Shown one piece after another: positions 44,581 to 57,073 of a stretch of DNA of 64,000 bases; position 1 is the stretch's first letter, and each line of letters starts with the position of its first letter. Under the pieces are notes generated by a model. The model was given only the letters and a program-made list of their open reading frames with translations. It searched no databases and was not told where the DNA came from. Location: contig NC_068937.1 in NCBI RefSeq assembly GCF_016801865.2, forward strand, positions 126,817,818-126,881,817, read 5' to 3'. Both the position numbers and the translations under genes were made by a program. The DNA comes from Culex pipiens pallens (lineage: Eukaryota > Arthropoda > Insecta > Diptera > Culicidae).

Positions 44581-47317
44581 CATCGGTAATTTTTCAGCAA
44601 AACGTTAAAATTGGCAGAATAAAACGCTATTTTTGTTTTTGAATAGCATTCTGGTTTCCATTGATCCATTTCTGCCAAAACTGATAAACAACACCCTTTT
44701 CTCAAAATTCACCCTTCTTTGCAGATGCTGCAAATAATCTACCATTATCGCATGGTGAAAACTCAATCTTGACGAAGATAAATTGAGTTTTAAACGGTTT
44801 CCCACACTACTGATTGATGCCGCCCTACTCGTGTAGAATGTGATTGACTTGAACTCAATCCTTTTCTTTTCGTCTAAAGCTTTTTTGTTCGTGAAAGTCC
44901 CTTCAAGTGGTGCCTCGTTGAAGGTCCACCCGCAGAAAACAACGATGACTTTTTCGTTAAAGTTGAAGATTTCGTCAGATTTCTCGAAGGGGGGCGGGAA
45001 AAAGGTATGCAAATTTCCTCAAAACCGCCCCAAAAGTGGTTTTGTGGCCTCCTTCTGGGGAGGAAAGCTCTCGAACAAATCTGGAAGCGGTTATTTATGG
45101 TCTGGTCACCGCGCGGAGATCCTTTGACCGTTGAAGGCTTTTAACCATATTGGAAGGATCATTAATCTCGGCGGGATTGATTTGGGTTTTGGAGTTTCAC
45201 CGCACAGGATTGCGTGCGCGGCGTTGTTTTGGCAGTTGCCGGCGAAAGGATTATTGAAGGGGATTTGCCTCTGGTTTTTATCTCGCAAAACGCTGAGCTT
45301 TTTTTTTTTTGTTGGTTTGGAAACAATCCTGAACCAGGGTGAGGGTGGAATTTGGCGGCAACCCGAAATCAAAATGGCATTAGCCCCGGCTACATTTGTT
45401 GTTTCGGGGAAGTCCTGAAAGCGAAGGGTTATTATGAGGTTGTTGTGCTTTTGTTGGAAAAATCCGGCTTTTACTGCGAGTGGGAGGAAAATTGAATGTG
45501 CTTTACAATTGGAAATTTACAACAGTCAATGCAATTAGAGTAATTGCTCGCGAAAAGCTCTTGCATGCGGTGGAGCGACAATCAATTTGGATTGTTGCGT
45601 TCTGGGAAAGACGCACAATAGCTCGATTTCCAGCATTTTCAAAGAAGATTTTTATCAATTAGCTAATGCTATTTAATCGCATCATTGATCGCTCTTCAAA
45701 GAAACACAATCAAAATTATAAGAGTTGGTTTGAAATCTAATATTGATATGCTGCAAATTGATACAAATTAAATGTTTATTTCGAAGGATTGAAAATTATC
45801 TGATTGATGCGATTTGTTTTAAATTCCTACTCGTTTCACATTACAAAGTTGCAACGCATGGAAAAAAACGTTTAAAATAACCCTCGGAATGCACATTCCC
45901 GGAATTGTTTCCGTGATATCCGAAACCCACCGCTCCGACCCTTTCGAACCAGCATGAATCGAAATTGGTAAACAGATTCGCTCCATTTAACCGATTATCG
46001 GAATGCACCACCCACGTACAAACGGTTCCCATGGGAAAGGCACCAGCAAAATCCCGCCAGCCAGAGTTCAGCTGGGGCATTTTTCCGGTGCATTCCAGCG
46101 CGAATTCCAATCGAAATGTTGCCACCCGTAGCAATGTGTTCAATTTCACACGTGCCTCGCCAGGTGGTAGCTTCCTGGCCGAATTCCACCCCCGTCGAAA
46201 TTGCCATATTGGTGTTTAGCACCTGGGCCACCCCCTTCAACGGTCCATGCCCAGGATTCCGAAAGGTGTTGCGGCGAAATGCCTTGACTAATTGCCGACT
46301 CGATTACCGGAACGTTGACTCCCCGGCCCAGCCGCCCGCCGTCCAGAATGTGGTAAGTGTGATGTAACTAAATCATCTCGTCTTAATTACATTCTAATTA
46401 AACATTAATCTGCCGGCGATGTGCTTCCAGTAGCTGCGCGCCGGAAGCTGCCAAGTCATGGCCTAAGAACTCTTGCAGCACGACGACCAAGAAGCGAGAA
46501 GCTGAAGTGCAGCAGCCCAGGAGTGGTCCAAAGGGTGATAATGATGCTTATGAGCAAGTTTGAAATCTAATTAAATTTTACCGCAAAAGATGTATCGTTG
46601 TCTCCGCTGCAGCTTCCCAGGAATGTTGTGTTGTTCCAAGATGATGGTGATGATGCCCCAGGTTGCAGACTTGGATCGTCTTGGCCGTCAGGTGTAGTGA
46701 GACTAATTGTTCGACCAGTCTGGATGCACGATGATAAGGATTCAATTAGATTTGTCTTGTGTAAATTGTTTCCTTTTTTTGCTTTGAATGAAAATCTTCT
46801 CTTTTTCAAAAATTGATTTGGCCACCTTAAGGAAACCTGTCCCAACTCGGCAATTTCCACTGGCCAATTGAAAGACGTTCCAAATTCTCAGCCTAGCTGA
46901 GAGTCACTTGACAGGAAAAATACAATTTATATTTATCTGTCACCATTTTTGGTGGGAGGCCGATATACTGTCCAGAGGGTTGGGTTTTTTCTTCTTTCAA
47001 GCGGTGATGTTGACTTTTTTCCCCCTCCTTAACAACATGCAGATTTGTGTGAATTGTCTTGAAACGGGACATCTTGCTAAATGGTTGGAATTCCCTGGCG
47101 AGCGAGGGATGGCCATTTGCATAAAAGAATTGTTTGTCTTTTTTTTCTTGGAGGCTCTTCACTGGTCTGACACTTTTCGGGGACGATGAATAATTCAGCG
47201 CTGGAGGGATATGAATGAGGATTTTTGCTGGGAATGATTAGAAATGGCTGATTCGCAGCTTTAAGAGCTGGTACGTTTAATGAACATTCTTGAAATTTTA
47301 ATATCTATGCAAAGCCA
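44581..47317. other. low-repeat region, possible intronic or intergenic host DNA
   Basis: 2.7 kb without transposon structure, GC-richer at 44.9-46.4 kb. ORFs up to 135 codons (minus 44,605-45,012; minus 45,841-46,149) have no motif and overlap in several frames. A cluster of TAATTA/ATTAAT-type sites lies at 46,384-46,410. This is the stretch most likely to be old host sequence. Confidence 0.4.
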
Positions 47318-49721
47318 TACCCGACCAGACGGAAATAACTTGGGAATAACATTTTTTGATATTTGAAAATACTAGCCCAATAACATTTTATGTTATTTAT
47401 AACAAGATTTGTTATTCGTCGTTAGGAATTTTGTGTTATTGGATTGTTATTGTAATAACAGACTCATAACATTTTTAGTTATTCTTCAAACAAATCTTTG
47501 TTATTTTTTTTTGTTATTTAAACAACTAATCCGATCATCCCAATAACAGTTGGAGGTATTCTTCCATAACAAAAAATGTTATTCCCAAGTTGTTTTTGGC
47601 TTTCAATCAATATCAGACCAATAACAAATTTTGTTATGATAACATAAACGAGGCGACGCGTGGCCAAAATGTTTACCTGTTCAAAACATCTTTTCAGTAA
47701 TTTTTAAGTTTTAGCTTAATTTTATTAAAAAATAGCCAATAAAGAAAAATTAGATGATATTTAGCAATGTTATTGTGATAATTGTTGATCACTTCATTTT
47801 TATTTGAATTGTAACTTTTTTCAAATTACAGTAATGATCATTCTTTTGGTAAGAAGTTTAAAATTTAAATGGTTTTTACATTGTAAAAAAAAAATAAATA
47901 AATCAAAACAATCTTGAGGCGTAATCCAACCACAAGTTTTTCCTGGTAGACTGACTTCTCTCATGTTCGATTAGATTTGATTTGATTATAATCCCGAAAC
48001 CGCGTGCTCTAGTTTCCTGATCAAAACAATTAGGCCATGATATCGTATTTTACGTTTCTCTCACAATTTCACTTAAAAATTAATGGAAAAAATAATATTG
48101 ATGAAAATATAAATTTTCATTCAACAAAAACTCGTGCAATCGATTGAACGTAGTATAAAATTTATTTTTGCTTGTATTATTAAAATGGGCTGTTAAGCAT
48201 ACAAAAAAATGAATTAATAGCCACAATAAATTAATGGCCTTTGTATAAAAAATCTCCGATTTTTTGTAATTTTACTGCATTTTATATCTCAATATAAATC
48301 CATAAAATAAAATAAAAAAAATAACTTTATAAAATTTTCCCAAAAGAAATTCGAACGATCAATTCTCAAAAATTCAACAAATTTGCAATTGTTCATAAAC
48401 GCAATTAAAACCTAGTAGGCATTTTTACGACAGCTTATTTAAACTTCATTTTGATTATTGTTTTGTACAAATAACATGTAGAGGAAATTATTGATTATTT
48501 GGTAGGTTAAAGATTGTGTTCTATTTCTGTTCTATTATTTTTCCAAAATATTTTGAAACCTGTCGATAGAAACTTGCTTGCTTACTTTTTACTGAGATAT
48601 TTATTACTTTATTTCAGTTAAAAACGCTTTTTGGAAGCAACATGCCGTTCTCCTATTAATAACAATTAAAAACGTTTTACATACATCTTTGAGCGAACAC
48701 GCCAACTTGTCTTGGAATCGTGAAACAGCCAAGCGCATTCGTACCATAAAGCGCTCAATGAAAATCTAACGCGCACTGAAAGTTCTCCCAAGCAACCGCC
48801 AACCTGTTCGGATTTCTCCATGCACGAGTTCCCATACAACGCATCCAAAATAACACAGAAAGCCCCCTCTTTTTGTACACGCTGGACGGTATGAATGTGG
48901 TAGTTCAGGGTGTGCATCAGGGATGCCAGATGAAATTTTGAGTTATCTGCAATTTTTTTTTCAAAAATCTGCAAAAATCTGCAAACTCAAATACACGCAA
49001 AACTAGGTTTATGAATTCGTATTCTACAATTCTGTTTAACAAAATTATGGTGTTTAACCCAAAAAACGTTCACATATATGTTTTATGTACTTAAATCTGT
49101 GTGAAATCAAACTATTTTGCTAAAATTATTCACAGTATTTTCAAGTAATTTGAAAAAGTCTTAATAAAATGTACTGTAGCTTTAATTAAATCTTATTTAC
49201 CTGCATGATCAAAAGTCTGGATCGAATTGCATTGTGTTTTACTTTTAAAGGTTAGGCTAATATAAATATACTTTTTAAGTTTTCAATGTTTTTCGAGAAC
49301 AAAAATTTAGAAAAAAAAACTCATCTAAAATAATTTTAATTAAATAATTTCGGCACGGTTTTAGTTCTGCCTATTTTGTGATACTTTTGAATAACTTAAC
49401 AAAAAGTAAAAATAAAATTTGCGACAGTTTTATTTCGTGCAGTATTATTTACCCTTTAGGCATTTTACACTATATGTTCTGAAACATAAAATAAACTTGA
49501 AACCTAGCTCTACATTTTGTAAAGTAACTCATGCTGAAAATGTGTGGAACAATAAGTTAGTAAAAATATGAATACTTAAAAAACTTCCAGAGCAACAACT
49601 TAAGAAAAAGAAAATAAAATGTTTTTTTTTTTAATATTGTGTTTATTTGTTTGATTATCACAAGTAAATCTGTAGAACTTCATAAAAGTAAAACTTTGAT
49701 CAGTCAAGTCTGGGTTGTATG

Positions 49722-50988
49722 TAGAGCGTCCAATTTCCCGGGGTTACAAAATTCTCGGGAAAAGGTGAATTCTCTGAAAATTTTAAATTTTACAAAAATT
49801 GATCTGACTTTGCAACAAAATTGTATAGAATAGCAATAGCAATGGTTAAAATAAGTGTGAGAATCAACTAATGCCTTGACTGCCTGTAAAAAACATACGA
49901 CTTCAAGATAATATATTTTTTAAATTTATAATCATACAAAATATTAAAAAATAAGTTTTTTTTCCAGGGTTTTTTTTTCTTAAAATTTACTTTCCCTAAA
50001 TGAGCACTCAGCTAGCAAAATCTTAACTAAGAAATATGTACCCTCGCTGTAAAGGCTTATGAATTGATCTCAGTTGAAAGGTACTCCAAATCTCTAAATT
50101 GCAAATGTTACATCCTGGAGTATAACTGTTGAATTTTAATTAACACTGATTGGAATTTGTATTTTTCTAAAAGTAGGTATGATTTTTTTAATCACAGTAT
50201 TTGGACAGTGAGTAAAATTAATTCATGCCCAAAAACAATAAAATGCTTTTAAATTTGTCTCTGTGACCAGTTCGAGAGAAAATAATAAAGAAAAATATTG
50301 ATAATTAAGTTGCAATAAAAATATTTTTCCAGAACAAATTTCACTGGTTTGAGCTCAGGAATAAATAGATAGGCATTTAATTTGCCTTAAAAATAATCTT
50401 TTTCACTTGAAATACAATTTTTATGCAATCACACCTCAAAGTTTTCAAATATTTGGAGCGAGTTTTTTGAAGGAATGTTTGCATTTTTTTTGGCGCTTTT
50501 GTGTAATACAAAGAAGATTTTCAATGATTTTTAAATGATGCAACCTTCGGTTAAAATCATTTTAATAGCAAAAAAGTAGTTCATTAGTTTCACATTTAAA
50601 ACTCTTACTACAAGGGCGTAGGCGTTCTTAGTGCCATATAAATTTTCAACTTTAAACTAAAATTTCTCGAACAATTTTAAACTAATTAACCTAATTCTTC
50701 TAGCACAACCCTTTTTGAGACATTTCATGATATCAATTCAATTTGCATCTAATTTGGTCATGGTAAACAAAAACGTAGAAGAAACTTAATTTTGACCTTG
50801 GCGGGAAGGGGTACTTTATTTTCAAATGGTAAATGGTATTTCATTATTTTTTATTTAAAAAAATGTTCCAAAAAGTTCAAAAAAATAATACTTTTGATAG
50901 AATTTCGGGAATTTCGGGAAAAGGGAAATATTCTTTTTTCGAGAAATCTCTTGATTTTTTTTCCCAGGACGGGAAATTGGACGCTCTA
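49722..50988. mobile_element. hAT-like non-autonomous element, TIR TAGAGCGTCCAATTTCCCG
   Basis: 1.27 kb, inverted ends TAGAGCGTCCAATTTCCCG, flanked by a perfect 8-bp duplication GTTGTATG (49,714-49,721; 50,989-50,996). Subterminal TTCTCGGGAAA-like motifs occur at both ends. No ORF of note. Nested in the 8.7-kb element. Confidence 0.87.
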
Positions 50989-52272
50989 GTTGTATGTGTT
51001 CTCTTAAAAAAATTACATGACAGTCAACACTTTATTGTCGATATTCCTCCTTGATAATTTTGGCTCTTGAATAAAACAAAAAATGAAAAATAAATAAATA
51101 TTTAACTGTCGTTTTGATCTGTTTTTGCTTTTGGTCCGAAAACATAATTATCAATTTCGTACAAAATTGAAATATATCAAAAATAAAAAAAAACTCGGAT
51201 TATTGAACAGAATGACTATAATATTGAATTTCTAACAGTTTTGAATGTGTTTATTTGAAACATAAATTTTGAATTGAAATTTCTTTCTTGAGGAATTTGT
51301 TTAAAATTGATTTACTTATAAATGAGTAAGCAAAAAATGATGTAGTTTTCAATAAAACATTTTAGCAATGTATTTTGTTAGGAAAAAGCTTTAAAAAGCC
51401 AATATTTTTAAAACATTGAAAAATGTTTGAAAATGTGTCAAGAAATCACCTTAAAATATATTGTTTAATTGAAATTATATTGTTTGAAGAAATTAAAAGA
51501 ATAGCTTTTTAACAATAACGCAAAAAGTGCATTTAATTTTTTTTTATAAATGTTGTTGTGCTGAGGAAATTAAACTTTATAAACTTTCTACGACCATTTG
51601 TATTCAAATGCAATCGACAAAACAATTGCAATACAATTTTAAACAAAATAAAAGTAAATTAAATAAACACAATTTGTAATTTATCTTTGTTTTTCTTTCT
51701 TATAATCCAAATAAATTAATCTTATTTGCGACACTAGTTATTTTATTTGTTTATTTTAACAGGATCGGTTGAAAATATGAAAAAAAAAATAGTTTGCATT
51801 ATCAATATAAAAAATAATCAAAACTTATGCTTTGTGCTCTATCTGAAAACTAGAAATGCTTTGATTTATTTTATTTTTATAAGTTTTTAAGTTTATCTTC
51901 ATTAAATCCTTCTGTGAGCCAAAATTACTTTTTAAATATCGATTGCAATAGTTTTTAAAATGATATTTATTTTAAAAAAATCATATTGTGTGCACTGCTA
52001 CCGAATTTTCAATGGGAAAACAATTTAAAACTAAAATAATAATTTAAATAGTCTTCCAAAATTTAGAATCATAATTATTTCAATCAATCCAATTAAATAA
52101 AAAAATAAGGCATAAAAAAGAAGTATGCAACTGACGTTTTTGTGCAATTAAAGAAATATTTTGAAATGATTCGAAACACAAACCTAAAATTAAAAACAGG
52201 ACAACAATATATGTTGAAATGTTTTTAAAATGTTTGAACATTTGACTTGAAAATACAACTAATCATTCTTTA

Positions 52273-54212
52273 TATGAGCAATTCTCTACGAAATCGGTCT
52301 TTTTTCTTCAATTTTAATTTTTGTATTTTTTAATCCGGCTGAAACTTTTTTGGTGCCTTCGGTATGCCCAAAGAAGCCATTTTGCATCATTAGTTTGTCC
52401 ATATAATTTTCCATACAAATTCGGCAGCTGTCCATACAAAAATGATGTATGAAAATTCAAAAATCTGTATCTTTTGAAGGAATTTTTTGATCGATTTGGT
52501 GTCTTCGGCAAAGTTGTAGGTATGGATACGGACTACACTGGAAAAAATAATACACGGTAAAAAAAAATGTGGTGATTTTTTTATTTAACTTTTTATCACT
52601 AAAACTTGATTTACAAAAAAACACTATTTTTAATTTTTTTTATTTTTTGATATGTTTTAGAAGACATAAAATGCCAACTTTTCAGAAATTTCCAGGTTGT
52701 GCAAAAAATCACTGACCGAGTTATGAATTTTTTAATCCATACTGATTTTTTCAAAAAATCGAAATTTTGGTCGTAAAAATTTTTCAACTTCATTTTTCGA
52801 TGTAAAATCAAATTTGCAATCAAAAAGTACTTTACTAAAATTTTGATAAAGTGCACCGTTTTCAAGTTATAGCCATATTTAAGTGACTTTTTTGAAAATA
52901 GTCGCAGTTTTTCATTTTTTTAAATTAGTGCACATGTTTGCCCAGTTTTGAAAAAAATATTTTTGAAAAGCTGAGAAAATTCTCTATATTTTGCTTATTC
53001 GGACTATGTTGATACGACCTTTAGTTGCTGAGATATTGCAATGCAAAGGTTTAAAAACAGGAAAATTGATGTTTTCTAAGTTTCACCCAAATAACCCACC
53101 ATTTTCTATCGTCAATATCTCAGCAACTAATGGTCCGATTTTCAATGTTAATATATGAAACAATTGTGAAATTTTCCGATCTTTTCGAAAAAAATATTTT
53201 TGGAATTTTCAAATCAAGACAAACATTTTAAAAGGGCGTAATATTGAATGTTTGGCCTTTGTGAAATGTTAGTCTTGATTTGAAAATTCCAAAAATATTT
53301 TTTTCGAAGAGATCGGAAAATTTCACAAATGTTTCATATATTAACATTGAAAATCGGACCATTAGTTGCTGAGATATTGACGATAGAAAATGGTGGGTTG
53401 TTTGGGTGAAACTTAGAAAACATCAATTTTCCTGTTTTTAAACCTTTGCATTGCAATATCTCAGCAACTAAAGGTCGTATCAACAAAGTCCAAATAAGCA
53501 AAATATAGAGAATTTTCTCAGCTTTTCAAAAATATTTTTTTCAAAACTGGGCAAACATGTGCACTAATTTAAAAAAATGAAAAACTGCGACTATTTTCAA
53601 AAAAGTCACTTAAATATGGCTATAACTTGAAAACGGTGCACTTTATCAAAATTTCAGTAAAGTACTTTTTGATTGCAAATTTGATTTTACATCGAAAAAT
53701 GAAGTTGAAAAATTTTTACGACCAAAATTTCGATTTTTTGAAAAAATCAGTATTGATTAAAAAATTCATAACTCGGTCAGTGATTTTTTGCACAACCTGG
53801 AAATTTCTGAAAAGTTGGCATTTTATGCCTTCTAAAACATATCAAAAAATAAAAAAAATTAAAAATAGTGTTTTTTTGTAAATCAAGTTTTAGTGATAAA
53901 AAGTTAAATAAAAAAATCACCAATTTTTTTTTACCGTGTATTATTTTTTTCCAGTGTAGTCCGTATCCATACCTACAACTTTGCCGAAGACACCAAATCG
54001 ATCAAAAAATTCCTTCAAAAGATACTGATTTTTGAATTTTCATACATCATTTTTGTATGGACAGCTGCCGAATTTGTATGGAAAATTATATGGACAAACT
54101 AATGATGCAAAATGGCTTCTTTGGGCATACCGAAGGCACCAAAAAAGTTTCAGTCGGATTAAAAAATACAAAAAAAATCGAATGACCGAAATCCTAGAGA
54201 ACTGCTCATATG
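52273..54212. mobile_element. 1.9-kb near-perfect palindrome (foldback-type element)
   Basis: Arms of about 0.95 kb (52,273-53,230 and 53,266-54,212) are inverted copies with few differences, separated by a loop of about 35 bp. Ends TATGAGCARTTCTCTA inverted. The 84-codon ORF near each arm's middle is the same fortuitous frame seen twice. The target duplication is not resolved because the flanks are also TAT-rich. Confidence 0.87.
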
Positions 54213-54932
54213 TGAATGCCTTAGGTTCTCTATACATCAGACAAAATTATACAAGATTTTTTTCTTTTATATCTAGAGTCCTATAAGCTATTGTCTTTCA
54301 TATGTTTATAGGACCTTTTCGAAAAAAATCTGTAGATATGTACTGTAATACAAACAGTAATGCAGAAAGTGCTAAAAATATCATTAGAAAAAGTGAGCAG
54401 CTTTCTTTGGTATCATATTCATGTATGATTCGTTTGTAATTAGTCGTTTAACATTCCATATTCATGTTTATACGTTATAAAAGAAAAAAAAAAGAAAAGC
54501 GGAGACAAAAACTAAAAAAAAACATTTGCAACATCATTGTTGATTGAATTGGGATAATGTTTGTTATAACTGATTAGGGTTTTTTTTTGACAAATTGAAA
54601 CTAGCTGTTTGTTATAAGTTTTTTTGGCTAACAAAAAAGGATATGTTATCAAAAACAAAACTCACTGAACAAAATCATATACAAAGTTTGGCTGTACCGG
54701 CTCAATGGAAAAAAGAAACTCCGGAATATTTTCTCACACATAAGTGTCATGTAGATTGAACAATGTTGTACCTGTGCTTCCCGCGAAAAGAAAACTGAAC
54801 TTTTAAAAACTTTTAATCGCTACAGTTAAGCATGTTTTAGAAAAAACTCGTTATTTTTTTGGTCAATATTTTTGGCGACTTAGGTAAAAACGCATGTAAG
54901 TCATATTTGAATCATGGAATCTTAATTAAATT

Positions 54933-56538
54933 CCCAAGCAACACACTTTGTCAGATAAACGTATTTCCTAACTGGTTGTATAACCAATTCGCCTCGTTAT
55001 CACAACTTGTTCTACAACTTCTGTGAACTGGAAAAAGCGCACTTTTTTTTGTTGTATAACTTGCCAGAAAAAGATGCAAGTTATCAGAGTAAGTTGTACA
55101 AATGTATTTGACAACACTGTGCTATCTAACAAGAGATTCAACGAAAAAAGGGGGCGTGGTTTACGGCTGTGCTGTCAAATCAAAGCGCACACTGGAAAGG
55201 AAAGTTAGATAGAAAACAGCTGTCTAACCGTCGACTAACTTACATGTAAACAAACGTTTCCTATTAGAATTTCAATCAACGACGAAGCTAATGAAAAAAG
55301 TACGCTTGTTTCTGCAAGATTTATTTAAAATAACTCGAAATTGAATTAAAATAAAAAAAGAAAAAAAAATCATGGCGCGCATGTGATTGGGGTGAAATTT
55401 CTGCATGGCGAACTTTTAGATTTTCCTTTTTTGATGAACTTCCTCTTTCCCAAGATTCGATCCGACGACTTCGACGACTTGTTGTTATCTCCACGGCAGG
55501 TCCAGGCGCTCTTCCGCATTGCTCCACGGGGCTTCATAGTAAATAAGCTGACCTAATCGTCAATAAGAAGGTTGCTGTCTGTTTTGTTAGCTAAAGAACG
55601 AAGGCTGTCATTGGAATTGAAGTTATATAAGTTTGTTTCAAGGCAGTTTTTATAACTCCATTGTATAACTTTGTTATAACAAACCGTTTCAACTGTCATT
55701 TCGATTACCGTACCACGGAATAATATTGAAAATCGGTTTGATTTTGATTTGTCGTTTTCTCTATCATAAACTCTATAAGCTGATAATTGTTGTAGCTTTT
55801 ACCAGCGATATGTTCACAAATGAATCGGTCAACAATCAAAACTATTGTAATCTTCAATGAATAAACATTATTGAAACTCTAAATTCCTCATGTACAAATT
55901 TACACCACTATACAACACGCAATGTCAAGTTGAATATGTATGTTGAGCATCAGTTATATAATCTATTCTCCGATAACATTTGTGTAACAAAGCGAGAAAA
56001 CCTAAAGTTATTTATAGAATGGTTGGCCACGTCCATTTTGCAGAAGATGCCGTCACATGACAATGTTGGATAAGCAGTGAAACAAACAGTGCAATATTGT
56101 TTTTATTCAACAAACTGTTTTCGAGTCAAACATTGAGGGAACAGCATCTTGGCATATCAGCACTTGGACGTTCAATTACAGCTCATAAAAAGTGTTTTCG
56201 AGTGAAAATAATTGATAAATAGCTTAATAGGAAGTGAGCAAGTAAGTTTCTATTAAAAGTGTTCCAAAATAAATTGTTTTAATAGTGAAAATCAGCAAAT
56301 TGGATGGAGTTAGGAGCGAGTGCATATTCCCTATGTTGTGTGTAAAAGTTGGAAAAGAGTAAAGTTGACTGTGTTTTAACACTTGTATGGCACACGTCTC
56401 ATGAGTTACATAAGTCAGTTATACAAGTAGTGATACAAACTGATATTTAACTAACGTTGACATTTTTTCTCGTATGTTGATCCAAAACAGCTGTCTAACT
56501 ATTATTCAACAGTCGACAAGTTATGAGTGCTACTTGGG
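54933..56538. mobile_element. non-autonomous element, TIR CCCAAGYARCAC, TT duplication
   Basis: 1.6 kb, ends CCCAAGCAACAC and GTGCTACTTGGG, flanked by TT (54,931-54,932; 56,539-56,540). Rich in TTATAAC/GTTATAAC motifs like the CCCGRGCAGACGG MITE, suggesting a related mobilising transposase. No ORF above 70 codons. Confidence 0.75.
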
Positions 56539-56856
56539 TTGAATGTTTTATTTAGAAATTGCCATTGAACATTTACCTTTTATTCTTATATCTTATAATA
56601 ACAATATACCAGGAGGACGACTCTTACGGAATGACTTAACGGCCAACTGAGACCGGGACCAACGTTTTACTTCTCCATCCGATGGAAGGCAATTTAAAAA
56701 AATATTTTAAAAACCACATTGAAAATCTTATGTAACTTCGCATTTCATTTTTTTTTAAATTAACAGAGGTAGAAAATCTAATTCACCGTTAATTCTTAAT
56801 TATTACAAAACATGAAGAAATTTATTTAAAAAATGCTAAAACTCAAATTGAACTTA

Positions 56857-57073
56857 CACAAGTATCATTTTTTTCCAGGAGTTCTACAAGAGCTCTTCAA
56901 GATAGCTACAGCATAGCAGTTTGTACCGCGGTAGGATAAAACTCTCTTCAAGTACTCTTCCAAACTCCTGAAGAAGTTTTGAAGAAAATTTTATCCTACC
57001 GCGGTCCAAACTGCTATGCTGTAGCTATCTTGAAGAGCTCTTATAGAACTCCTGGAAAAAAATGTTACTTGGG
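56857..57073. mobile_element. 217-bp palindromic MITE, TIR CNCAAGTANCATTTTTTTCC
   Basis: Arms of about 90 bp (including AAGAGCTCTTCAAGATAGC and CTACAGCATAGCAGTTTG) pair across a short loop. TA on both sides (56,855-56,856; 57,074-57,075). The right end CTTGGG links it to the CCCAAG family. Confidence 0.75.

Noticed and set aside
44605..45012. 135-codon minus-strand ORF
   Set aside because: Low-complexity composition, no recognisable motif and overlapping ORFs on the other strand.
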